NCBI GenBank assembly: GCA_026119935.1
Contig: JALRMH010000023.1
Span: 372,001-436,000 of the forward strand
Reading direction: 5' to 3'
DNA from: Endothia cerciana
Lineage: Eukaryota > Ascomycota > Sordariomycetes > Diaporthales > Cryphonectriaceae
DNA: 64,000 bases
A model generated the notes under the pieces. It searched no databases. It was not told the origin of the DNA and saw only the letters and a program-made list of their open reading frames with translations. The first letter of the stretch is position 1, and each line of letters opens with the position of its first letter. Position numbers and translations under genes: made by a program. Below are positions 43,531-54,335 of the stretch, in pieces.

Positions 43531-46500
43531 ATGATGACACGGCTACCACGACCTCTCCTATTGTCTTCGATGTAAGAGAGCACCCGATCAGGCGCAGGGC
43601 TGCAACAGAGATCTGTCGTCCGGAAGAAGCTGACGCGCAAGACGTTGAATAGAATACTCGGGATCTGCACCGTTATCCTTACCTTTCGCTATAGCCAGAG
43701 CGTTGCGTTCGGTACGTACCGTCCCATGGCATGCTCCACATTCTCATGTGCTCTTCACGTAGGATCCAGCAGTGATCTTGAGCTGTTCCTCTATGCTAAA
43801 TGTTGACCACCTGCAGAGCTCCCGACCCCCTTCTCCGTCCTGACGCTGCTTCTTGCCGGTGCCGGTCTGCTCGTCACTGGGCGTTTCCCAGGGAAAAAAC
43901 AAGACGATAACTCCTACGAGTTCACGGCGCTGCGTACAGATGATTTCGTTGAGGATGGTCTTCCAAAGGAGCCCGACAACGTGACAGCCGGAGCGATTGG
44001 ACTTGGGCGCGTCTCTAGACTCCTACTACATTCGACACTAGTGTGCGGACTCGTGGGCAGGACTTGGCTGTCTTCGCGGATAGCGGACAGGATACATTGC
44101 TCTTCGTCTGGGATCTATGTGCGTTTTTTGCCCAACCCAGGACCTTGTCAACGATACGTCGACGGCAGTTCAACCATCTAGACCTTCCCTCAACTGAACT
44201 GGGGCTGATGTTTTGGAGAACGATAGCTGCTCCTCCCCTTAGTCATATTCCTCCTGGAAGCTGTCCCCCTGCTGAGGAGCCTGCGGGGCTTGCTGGCAAG
44301 AATCCTCAGGACCGATGGCGTTAAGCTGCTGGCCTCCGTCCTGTTGTTCGGAGTGACAGGCACGGTGTTCTGGTCGTCCTCGGTAGAAGAAGCAACTCGG
44401 ACCAGTACGATATGCCCAATGACCCAAAGCCTGGAGCACTCGATTCCCGTTGTCCAGGCCGCCTTGCTGTTTGTCGATGCCTGTCTCATCACCGCGATTG
44501 GGTACCTTACACGCGATGAGAATGCAAAGCCCAGCATCGGATCGAGGCTCGCCTACGTGTGCTGGGTCTCAGCTGGCCTCGTCACCTTGTTTGAAGTGGT
44601 GAACCTGAATACCGGGGTGATAGACAACAACTTGCACAACCGGTTCTTGGACACGGACTGGATGACAAAACGCGACATGACCGTTGACAGCATATTGGCA
44701 GCGCTTGCTTTGACGGCCACGGTCCACATGCTCGGCTCGTTCTCGCCTGTCACGATGGCCTTGATACTGGTGTTGATCAGCTCATTCATGCAGCTGGAGA
44801 TGGGAATTTTTGATGGTGCACTGGTCGGAGTCCTGTCCGAGGGCCGTGGGATCATGGTCGTCTTGGTGCTTTGTGCGAGTGCAGGATGCGCTTTGCACTT
44901 CTCGAGGGTTTACGATCATAAGGCGCATGCTCACGACCTGAGAGACGGCTCACAGAGGAGGAACATGCGCCTCCTGCTGCTCTATACGTTTGGGGCGTTT
45001 GCGCTCATTATCAGCCAGAGTCTGTTACAGGTTCGATACACGAACACACAAGCGATCCGGGCAGCCATCAGAGAATCCGAGCACACCTCGAGCAGGTGGT
45101 TTGAACAAGCGGCCGTAAGCAAGACGCTCGAGCAAGCTGTTGGCGAGTATAAAAGGCGATACGGCATACCCCCACCCCCTGAATTCGGCACATGGTACGA
45201 ATACGCTACAATGCACGACTCGCCCATCATCGACGACTTCGACCAGATCCACAAAAGTCTGCTCCCGTTCTGGGGAGCCTCGCCATCCGAGCTCCGCGAA
45301 AGAACATCACACATGCTGGAGACGCCCGCAACATCCGTTGGCGTCATCGTGATTGAGAACGGGGAGATGACCTTTGGGCCGCACGATGAGCAGTACACCT
45401 GGATGCTAGAGCACATCGCGGAGATGATCGAACCCTTCGTACAATGGCTACCTAATATGCAGGTGGCATTCAATCTGGACGACGAGTGTCGGGTCTCGGT
45501 TCCATATGAGCGCATGCAGTCCTACCTCCAAGAAGGAGATAAATCCCGGGGGAGGTTGGCGCTTCGGACCGAGCTTCAGGGCTTCAGCGTGACCGCAAGT
45601 CCACCCTGGTCGAGTCAGTACCTCGAAGACGACGAAGAGCGCTTCTCCAGGCCCTCTCCGTACTTCCAGGCCTGGTACAGTCAGCCCATCTTCTATGAGT
45701 GGATCGCGTCGACCTGCCCCCCCGATGCGGCCATCCACAAATCTCACTGGTGGAACAGGAAAGAAACGTGCACGTCGTGTCACAAACCGCACACAATTGG
45801 CGGCTTCGTCTCGAATTGGACAGCAGCTAGCGACCTCTGCCACCAGCCTGATCTCTTCTACCTCCACGGCGGGCTGCTGCGGCCACAAGCCTCGCGCCCG
45901 TCACACGAGCTCTTCCCGATATTCAGCCAGAGCCGCCTACACAACTACAACGACATCATATACCCCAGCGTCTTCGTCTTCGCGAGCAACGTGCAGTTCG
46001 ATGACAGCCGGGCTGTATCGTGGGAAGAAAAGGGGAACAGTGTCTTCTGGCGCGGGAAGAACACCGAAGCCACCACCGTCGACGGCCTCTGGGAGAGTTT
46101 CCTCCGCCCGAGGTTCGTGAGCTCCGCGAAGGACGAAAAGAAGCGCTTGGAGGCAGAGGGGCCTGGCAGTTCCAACAACCTAGCGATCGATGTATCCTTC
46201 ACGGGCGAGTTCGGAAGATGCGAAAAGCACGACTGCATCGCCGAGACCACGCATTTCTACGGATCCCCCGACGCGGAGGTCCCGGGTAACGTGCCGTTCG
46301 AAACCGCGTGGCAGCACCGCCACCTTGCCGACCTAGACGGTGCTGCTTTCAGCGGAAGATTTCCTGCCTTTGTCGCCTCCGGCTCGATCCCTTACCGCAC
46401 GGCACTGTGGCGGGCCTGGTGGGAGGACCGCATACATGCATTTGTGCACTTTGTGCCTGTGGACGTGCGGCTTGTGAACGACCTGTGGAAGCTGATCCGG

Positions 46501-46680
46501 TTTTTCGGGTCCGATGGTGAGGCGGAGGGCAAGAAGATTGCAGATGCAGGTGCGCAGTGGGCTGCTCGCGCAATGAGAAGGGAGGATATGCAGATCTATA
46601 TGTTTAGAATGTTGCTTGAATGGGGGCGGCTTGTGGATGACGCGAGAGAAGAGATCGGATTTCAAATTACGGATACCTAG
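43531..46680 (+). CDS. CAP10-type glycosyltransferase, family GT90, with N-terminal membrane segments
   Basis: Proposed exons: 43531-43571, 43611-43711, 43817-44118 and 44227-46680; about 965 residues. The C-terminal third is the CAP10/GT90 domain: DVQFDDSRAVSWEEKGNSVFWRG region, WRGKNTEATTVDG, FTGEFGRCEKHDC, FSGRFPAFVASGSIPYRTALW and FVHFVPVDVRLVNDLW. The first half has multiple hydrophobic segments (FSVLTLLLAGAGLLV, LLLPLVIFLLEAVPLL, LLASVLLFGVTGTVFW and more), so the enzyme is a multi-pass Golgi or ER membrane protein with a lumenal catalytic domain. Cryptococcal relatives (Cap10, Cxt1 type) are beta-1,2-xylosyltransferases; the donor and acceptor here are unproven. Exons 3 and 4 join well (HCSSSGIY|LLLPLV). 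The first intron would be only 39 bases, which is doubtful, so the 5' end is uncertain. Confidence 0.82.
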
Positions 46681-46856
46681 GCGCATCGAAAGGAGTGATA
46701 ATTTCACTTTTTTTTAAGTTAAAAAAAAAATTTAAAAAAAGGTGTCATGAGCAGACTTATCTCAAAATGAAGGGCTTTAGTAATCTTGTGTTTCCAATCC
46801 GCTTATCTCGTAGAAGAAGTAGAAAAAGGAAGGATTGCAGGGAGGGAAGAAGCCCT

Positions 46857-49334
46857 CTACCCATGGGCCGCCTGGCTGTGGTTGAAGTCTCGGGCTTGCT
46901 TGATGACTTCGTTGATGAGGTTCTCCCCGATAACCGCCCCTGGCCAACTGAACCAAGTCTTGCTGGTGCACTTTCCACTGTGGACATCGACTGCCTCAGA
47001 AAAGGTCCCATCCCATTGCACCGAGCCTCTGATCCTAGCCCACGCACTGGCCTCGCGATCCACGTTGCCTATGGTCTGATAGAACTTCCACTCCTGAAAG
47101 AACCCCAGAACCCATGCTCCCGAGCTATGATCGCTCCCAAGGCCGTGGAAGGGTTCCGTCCCGTTCCCTGCGTAGCCTGTGTTGTACATTGACGTTGCGG
47201 AGCCGTGCATTTCGAAATTCGGGTAGTTCGGGTTGGGTGTGAAGGCCCAATCCAGTGTCTTCTCCCAGATGGCCCTCCATTCTGGATGGTCCTGCTCGTC
47301 GGCCTCACCCAGCTTCAGGAAGCCCCACTCCTGTGCGAAAAGGGTCGGCATGTCGTTGCCGTCGTGGTATGTCCGCAGCTTATTTTCACCGTCCTCCGGA
47401 GTTGATTTCAGGGCGTATGCTAACATCGTCTTCCCAGAACCGTCTGGACACTCACAGGTGAGATGAGCGAAAATGGCATTCCGAACATCATCAGAAATCC
47501 TTCGAATAGCAGCCGTGTCCTCACCCAGCAACGCCTGTGTGTTGTCGATGAGCTTAGCGACCTCCTTCAAGGTGTACCAAGCCAGAATGTTACTGGACAT
47601 GTGGAAAGGGAAATCGCTTGTATCATCATCTGCCGGAGTCTCATCGGTCATGAAGAGACTGTGCTCCGCGTCCACCCTGGACAAAAGGTCGCGGAGGACC
47701 TTTGTGAACGTTTCCGTCTGCGTCATGCTGACTACAAATTGCTTGTAGTCATCAAGAGCTCCGTAGGTGGTGTAGTACTCGCAGAGCTGCAAGAACGGAT
47801 ACAGCTGCGTGTCAAGTTGGTAGACGGTGCCGTCTTTGGGCCGACCATTGACCAGGTACGATCGCCTCCAAAAGTTTTGCGCCTTCCCATGCACATCGAC
47901 GTCGATCGTGGCGACCTCGAACAGCCATCTGAGGTGACCCTTGAGGATGGAATGGATTTCTTGAGAGCACTGGAGAGCCTTGTTCAAGTTGCCTGGGAAC
48001 AATTCCTGCAAGTCGCTGCAATGAAACTTTTGGAGAAGCCTCAGCTGCCAATAATTGTCTCTAGGCCAACCTAAAAGATTCGTTAGGATTACTCAGTCCT
48101 GTGGGCCACCAGAAAGAAAACAAAGTGCGAAGGTCTGATACTGACCTAAAGGGAGGGCGACGTGGTCAGGTATGACAGCCCAAGGACCAGAGTGGGCCTT
48201 TCCCATTGGCGTAGAGCAGCAACCAATGATGTAGTTGACATTGGCCCATAGGATGGCACTCTCAGTCGTCTCCAAAACAGGGTTGAAGTGGTCCCCAGTG
48301 TTCTGAACAGTCTGCCTGTAACGGCCTCGAATCGTTCGTGGGTCAAACACGCCGTCTTCATGGGCGAATAAGCTCCGAGGTAGGATGCACTCAATATCAA
48401 AGGCCTCAGGACCCCAGTACCACACCGATGACGGTAAAGTCCTTCCTAATTCACAGAATCGTATATCTTCGGGTCGTAGAACACATCCCAGTCTCAGGGT
48501 CTCGTTTGGACCAATGGCGAGCCTCTGGGGTCTTAGACGAGGCTGGGCCTCTTGAAGCTTGGCAGGTGGGTTATCATCACGACCTCTGAACCCATCTTTC
48601 TCGTAATCAAAGATATCCTGCTTGACATCGAAGTAAAGCCGACGGGTGCTGTTGTAGAAAATAGCGTAGGCTGTCAGTCGACCTCTGAGGCTTTCGTTTT
48701 CGATGCAATATGCCGATACTTGTCCATCATGGGTAGTATGCCTGCTGAGAATATTGGTTCGCTCGGGCATTTCCACCTCGCCCTGATCCGTGAGCTGGCC
48801 GTATGAGGCTCGCGAAACCGCAAAAGTAAGGTCTAAGGTAACCGGAACATGGCAAGCCCTACGGGAATTGTTCGTGACCTGGTTTGCCTGAAGGATGGTA
48901 CCATCATCGCGAACTTTAAGAACCGTCTGGACGAAGAACTTCCCATCGTGGCTCTCATACTCGTATCGGACTTGACTTCCGACACTGTCGTGTACATGCT
49001 TGATGACAACAGCCCCGGGTCTGATACCGAGGCGCAAGCCGTGTCCATTTTCTTTTCTCTCAAGTCGTTGTTCCATTTGCTTGCGGTACAAACGCACGGC
49101 GGCTGGGTCCCGGCGCTTTGTTTGATCGAACTGCTCCCAGGGTGCCGCGATCATGATAGCGAATCTGGGATCCTCAATCTTTGCGCTGATCTGATAGATC
49201 CCTCCGAAGGGGTCCGCCGAGACTGTGACTCCATTGCGACCAATGTCGACGGTCTTCTTGTCGGGCCACGCTCCCTGTTCGAAGGTTCGTTGTTGGCGTG
49301 GCGTGGGATCGGGCTTATGAGGGAGGGCGGGCAT
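46857..49334 (-). CDS. Six-hairpin glycosidase-like cytosolic protein, about 800 residues
   Basis: Predicted exons: 49334-48146 and 48070-46857; 800 residues, no signal peptide. The N-terminal half is beta-rich (VDIGRNGVTVSADPFGGIYQ, HDGKFFVQTVLKVRDDGTIL, LRLGCVLRPEDIRF). The C-terminal half has (alpha/alpha)6-type features: VALPLGWPRDNYWQLRLLQK across the splice, FWRRSYLVNGRPKDGTVYQLDTQ, ILAWYTLKEVAKLI, LRTYHDGNDMPTLFAQEWG and TWFSWPGAVIGENLINEV. A beta-sandwich followed by a helical toroid with a WPRDNYW motif resembles GH15/GH65/GH125-like glycosidases and debranching enzymes; I cannot name a family. A cytosolic role on stored or imported oligosaccharides is a guess. The intron (GTCAGT...TTTTAG) has a good CTAAC branch point. 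Convergent with the GT90 gene, 176 bases apart. Confidence 0.75.
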
Positions 49335-50942
49335 GGTGAGATCGAGGTGTCTATTGTTGCGCGAGCCCTGGACTAGGTATATCCTGGAGCTGGTCGAGCA
49401 ATAATAAGAGCATTAGACATGGTGATCAAGGAGGCAGGAAATGCAAGACTTGTCAGCTGGGCATGGCATGTCATAAACTCCTAGACACGCAGAAGATCCA
49501 GGCGTTACCAAAGTTCTGCCCTAATGTCTGGTGAATGTCTCATGTGAATTCACGCTTCAGGTAACCCTAGAGTCCATTGAATGAAGGGGAATATCTTTTT
49601 TTTACTCACTTCTTCCCGTCGCCCGGGACAACACCCTATGTCAGCCCCTTGACATTCATTAATACGACGAATCGACTTTATTATGGTTCAAATAGTGAAG
49701 TATAACAGCCTATTCGAGGTGGGAGTCGACATGCATAGCCCATTCTTTCTTGTTCCACGTCTTTACCAAGCCGTCGACGCGTGAACTTCGGCGTGAATGC
49801 GATGCCTCAAGTGCCTTCGGTAACTATGGATGGAGTCAGTATCCAGGCTTCATTCTCTCCATCTGAGCAAGATGCTTCGTACGGATACTGGACCTTAATG
49901 CGCTGCCCAATAACAGATTGCGATGACAAGTGAAGATGTCCACGTCAATGTTCGGCAGCCTCTGTGTATGCTTTCATCGGAGAACTGCAGCCGGGTTTCA
50001 TCCGAGAAATTTTCACGATATGCTGTGAGCCCAGAGTTTCAGCCCCATTCGATCTGGATCACATATTTCCTGGCTGGCACGACTGACTGACACTGACCAG
50101 TCGGAGGCTTTGTGAGGTTCGTTGGTGATACTAGCGTACCTTAGTTTGCAGTCCTAAGCTTGGCTAGAGTAACTTTCCTGGGAAACCGCTAAGATGTAGC
50201 TAGACATGGCATAATCTCTAGCTTCTCCCTTAGGCCCTTACTTCGCTGTATTAGGCCGTAGCAGAAGCTTAGCCTGTGGTCACATTGCGCTCTTAAGGGG
50301 GTTGCAAGACGCAATCTCCTCCACGGCGGGCTTAATGTATGTACATACATGTATGGGTATATAATAGCTGCTATCCGCAGAGGCCTGTTGCGGTCTACAG
50401 TAGCCGAGGCTATGGTATAGCACCGCGTCTAGAAGGAACAAGCGTTCTTGACTTCCTCTTTTCGTGATAAGCCAAGTCACCATGGCTCGGGATACGGGCT
50501 TCCAGCGATGTTACCCGTTTCCATACCGACCACACCTGATATCTGGTGAGTAATCCTATAGGAGTCTGTATGATCGTTGAGTGGGGGTATGATTTCCAGG
50601 TCGACTTCGAATGATGTGAACAGAAAGCCATTAGGTCCGTCATCTGCCCGGATGGATGACTTCTCAAAGCCTCCATGTCACCGGCGATGGAGTTTAGAAC
50701 GTGTTGTTGCCGATTCCTGTAACAAGACCGACTGTATGATCGGAAGCGACAGACGAAGGGGTGTGATAGACTTCTAAAAGATTTAGATGTATAAATATGG
50801 ACAGTTCCGGCCTAGTTGTACTCTCTCTTCTTGGCTTTCGTTAGGTACCCAGCCTTCCACAAGCAAACGCATTTCAGTACACACAAACACGGACAATATC
50901 AACAACAAAAAAGAGAAATCCCCCAGGGGATTAAAAGCCAAG
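49335..50942. other. Spacer upstream of the glycosidase-like gene
   Basis: No gene seen over most of it. The last 150 bases look like a strong promoter and leader for the small ORF at 50943. Confidence 0.5.
50790..50797 (+). promoter_or_regulatory. TATA box for the small Ser/Gly-rich ORF
   Basis: TATAAATA, 153 bases before the ATG at 50943. The sequence between is CT-rich near the expected transcription start and then CA-rich (ACACACAAACACGGACAATA, CAACAACAAA), the usual make-up of leaders of highly expressed fungal genes. Confidence 0.55.
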
Positions 50943-51128
50943 ATGTCCACGCCGGTCAACCAAGGCCAATGCTTCTGTGTCGTAGCATGTGGCACAGGTT
51001 CGGGAACAGCAGCAGGATCAACAGCCGGGGGAGACACAAGCGGCACAAGCAGCACAAGCAGCAGTGGAAGCGGCACAAGCAGCTCCTCATCATCGACCAC
51101 AAGCGCATCTTCGACAAGCAGCGAATGA
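50943..51128 (+). CDS. Small Ser/Gly/Thr-rich protein, 61 residues, function unknown
   Basis: MSTPVNQGQCFCVVACGTGS begins the protein, followed by a tail made almost only of Gly, Ser, Thr and Ala and ending TSSE. There is no signal peptide; the three Cys cluster in CFCVVAC. The start is chosen because a TATA box and a CA-rich leader lead directly to this ATG with an AAGATG context, while the frame upstream of it is not protein-like. The N-terminal VNQGQCxC recalls small fungal metallothionein-like peptides, but three Cys are too few to claim that. It may be a stress-induced peptide or a spurious low-complexity frame. A single exon is assumed. Confidence 0.4.
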   Translation: MSTPVNQGQCFCVVACGTGSGTAAGSTAGGDTSGTSSTSSSGSGTSSSSSSTTSASSTSSE

Positions 51129-52750
51129 GGCTTGCAAGCGAGATTTTGGGATCCTCGCTAGACAGTTGAGTTGAATCAAGTTCAGCTACCCCATGCTTAT
51201 ATGGATCAAAGTTCAATCCGTGACCATGGCCGGATGACCAAAAAGCTCCAAGACAGCGTTCCTATTTAGTGGCAAAATCCTGTTACGTTGCAGGGTTAAT
51301 GTGAGTTGATTTGGTGAGGCAATACATTCAACAGTATACTGTCTAAATAAATACAGCCATACGCGAGGTCGCCAAGACAGTGCGTTCTGCGCCGAACACA
51401 CTCCTCCCAACACGGCTGCTGCCTCTTGCGACGCAGGGCCAAAGCTGAGCCCATGGATCTTTTTCTGAAGTCAAGAGGTGTGCCATCGCGGGTCAATAGT
51501 CAAGTGTAATCCCCAAATTCAACGTAGGGTGCCTGGACAACTGAAGCGCGTACGCACCAACTCGAGTCATTTTTGTTGCCCGGTCGAGATATCAAGCTTC
51601 TAAACACCAAGCATGCGAATGGGAGCAGAGTGGAGGTTTTTGTAATTAATTCACTTCTGGAAGAACAGTTTAGGCACCACATGGCGGGTCAATGTCTACT
51701 ATATAATCACCAGTTATCACCTCGCCCTCAGCTTTACTTCTTCCCCATCCCCTCTGCATCTCAACCGCGCCCTCACAGAGTCCACGCAGCGTCTGCAGTT
51801 CTCAGATAAGTAACCTAGATTTTCCCTCTTCAGGAACTCACCGCTCGTCCGCAATCCATCGACGGGTGCCCCAACCGAGGGTGTCTCCATCTCCTCAGAG
51901 CGCCCCGGCCCCCCAAGAACAACAACATCCACTCACTCACTCGTCTTGATAGTAATACGATGGCCCTTGTCGCAATTCCACTGATTCCAGCCCAACAGTA
52001 AACGCGTTACAGATCCGCCCGAGCGTGTGTCTATTCTCGCTCCCGACTAGCTTCTCGTAAAGCTTCTTAACCGGCATTTCACGTATATTCCTAGCCCTTA
52101 GCAGTATTAGGGGGGGGGGTATACACGGGGATTGGGAACCGTACTGGATCTATATCAGTACGGTTGGAATATCTGCACTGTATCAACCTTAGAGCCGCGT
52201 CAGGCTGTCTTCAAGAAAAGGAATTGAACATAACATCGAACTGTGCTGATACCGGAACTACACAACTGTATATGTATGCCGTGCTCAACGTGCAACGTGC
52301 CCTCTCTCAATCTTAGCTATAGTGTAAAGTATAACTACCGCAAAAAAAAAAAAAAAGAGCTTCCGGGGGTCCCCGGGTATTGATTGTGTTGCAGTACCTG
52401 AAGTCCTCAACCCGGCCCCGCCCCCTCATCTCCTCCGGCGCCGCTGAAGAGCCGGCAGGGCGTGCTGCGAGATTGGTTTGGGGAGGGGGGGGGAGCGGGG
52501 GCCTTGGCCAGTAGTCGTGTCCCTGACCCATTCATTCGGCGCGCTGTCTTCAGACCCTCACCTCTGGCAAAACCCCATACACAAGATAGTAACTTACACA
52601 GCCCCCCTCCCTCCCCTTCCCGCCCATCCACCAGGTTCATGCACCACCACCCTGATAACGTAACCTCCACCTCCACCTCCACCACCATCCTTATCCTCTC
52701 CCTCTCCCTCTCCCTCCCTCCTCATCCTCGAGACCTTGGGTGGGTGAACA
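51129..52750. other. Spacer, 1.6 kb
   Basis: No gene seen. Contains a run of 10 G at 52110-52119, an A-rich patch at 52342-52355 and, just before the methyltransferase, a (CCACCT)n and (TCTCCC)n pyrimidine-rich leader. Confidence 0.5.
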
Positions 52751-53572
52751 ATGCCGCTGTCCACCACCAGCGGCAACGACCGCTTCAACGCCGAGGCCGC
52801 GGCCTGGGACAGCAACCCGGACGTACACCGCGCATCCGACGGCGCCCTCCAGGCCATCCTGGCCGCCGACCCGGTCCACCTCTCCTCCTCCCCCGTGGAC
52901 GTCCTGGAGATAGGCTGCGGCACGGGCCTCCTCACCCTGCGCCTGGCACCCTACGTCTCCTCGATCGCCGCCGTCGACGCCGCGCAGGGGATGGTGGACG
53001 CCCTCCAGCTCAAGCTGGACAGAATGACGGCGGCGGAGGAGGACGAGGAGGGGGGGCAGGAGGGGGGAGGCGGTAGTGCGGCCACCTCGGCGCTGCGCGG
53101 TAGGGTCCACCCGCTGTGCATGACGCTGGAGGACCCCGAGGACCCGCGCCTCCCGCCCGCGGCCGGCGTCCCCGGAGACGGCGGCCCGAGGAAGAAGTTC
53201 GACCTCGTCACCTCTCACCTGGTCCTGCACCACGTCGCCGACCTCCGCGCCCTGCTCGCCACCATGCACGGCTGCCTGCGGCCCGGCGGCGAGGTCGCCC
53301 TGACCGACTTCGAGGACTTCGGCCCCGCCGCCCGCAGGTTCCACCCGGAGGCCAAGATGGCCGGGGTCGAGAGGCACGGGATCCCGCGGGCCCGGTTCGC
53401 GGCGCTGATGGCCGAGGCCGGGTTCGTCGACGTCGACATCCGGCCCGCCTGGACCATGGAGAAGGAGGTGGAGAGGTTCCCCGGGGAGTGGGGAGAGGGC
53501 AGGCCCGAGGGCGGGGGGCTGGCGACCATGGACTTCCCGTTCTTGCTGTGCAGGGGCCGGAGGGCTTCCTGA
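52751..53572 (+). CDS. Class I SAM-dependent methyltransferase
   Basis: Single exon, 273 residues, very GC-rich. Motif I is clear (VDVLEIGCGTGLLTLRLAPY, about residues 49-68), motif II acidic end is IAAVDAAQGMVDAL, and the post-I/IV region is FDLVTSHLVLHHVADLRALL with GCLRPGGEVALTDFE after it. This is the UbiE/Methyltransf_11/25 type. A Gly/Glu-rich insert of about 20 residues (about 95-115, EEDEEGGQEGGGG) interrupts the Rossmann fold between motifs II and IV and looks like a recent low-complexity expansion. The substrate is not predictable: small molecules are more likely than protein or RNA. The start is the first Met, directly after a pyrimidine-rich leader. Confidence 0.88.
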   Translation: MPLSTTSGNDRFNAEAAAWDSNPDVHRASDGALQAILAADPVHLSSSPVDVLEIGCGTGLLTLRLAPYVSSIAAVDAAQGMVDALQLKLDRMTAAEEDEEGGQEGGGGSAATSALRGRVHPLCMTLEDPEDPRLPPAAGVPGDGGPRKKFDLVTSHLVLHHVADLRALLATMHGCLRPGGEVALTDFEDFGPAARRFHPEAKMAGVERHGIPRARFAALMAEAGFVDVDIRPAWTMEKEVERFPGEWGEGRPEGGGLATMDFPFLLCRGRRAS

Positions 53573-54335
53573 CGGCGGTGTGGGCGCATGGGGAATGTTC
53601 AGGGCGCGCGTGATGGGACAAGACCCGTCGCAGACACCACTGGAGGAGAAACGTGGAGTTGTGTCCGCCGCGTTGCTAATTCACTTCCATAGGACGAGTC
53701 ACCTGCGCATCTGAAGAAATCATATAGGTGAGACGTGATCATGAGGGTAGAATTGCCAAACTCCGTGCGTATATGAGTGCCTGTATACTGTCGACTCATT
53801 GTACCCGGACAGAAAAACACCTTCACAAGGTCTGGTCCGTTCTAGTGCCGTTCTGCGCACTCCGTATCTCTTGCCTCCCATCTTATCGTCCCACGCCACC
53901 AGCGATGGTGCAGAAGAAAAAAGAATACCACGCCAGATCCGTAAAATGCCAATGTCAACTCAGGATACAGACCTCTCCGTGCGCTGAGGAAAAGCCCAGA
54001 CCGCACACCGAGTCGGATATTCCTGACGCACGACACCACAGCATGAACTACCCCTTGCTGTCCAGTCCTCGCCTTCTCCCACCCCCGTCCCCCCCTCCCC
54101 CCCGCCCCCAACCGACGGACCTCATCGCCCTTTTGCTCGCCCTTTCCCAGTTCCGTATTGTCGAATTATGATGTCACGATCCCGGCTAGTTGGCCCCTGG
54201 CTCCTCCGGGAGGTTCCCCTTTTCTTCGTCTGGGGTATAGAAGGGTGTATGGCTCCCGTCAAGATCGGGTACGTGGCGCGTGCCGATATAGCCTCCGCGC
54301 CTGACAGGGTAGTCGCTTGGTTGTGGGCTAGCCTC
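53573..54335. other. Spacer between convergent genes
   Basis: 3' flanks of the methyltransferase and the kinase. A pyrimidine-rich stretch lies near 54066-54110. No gene seen. Confidence 0.5.
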
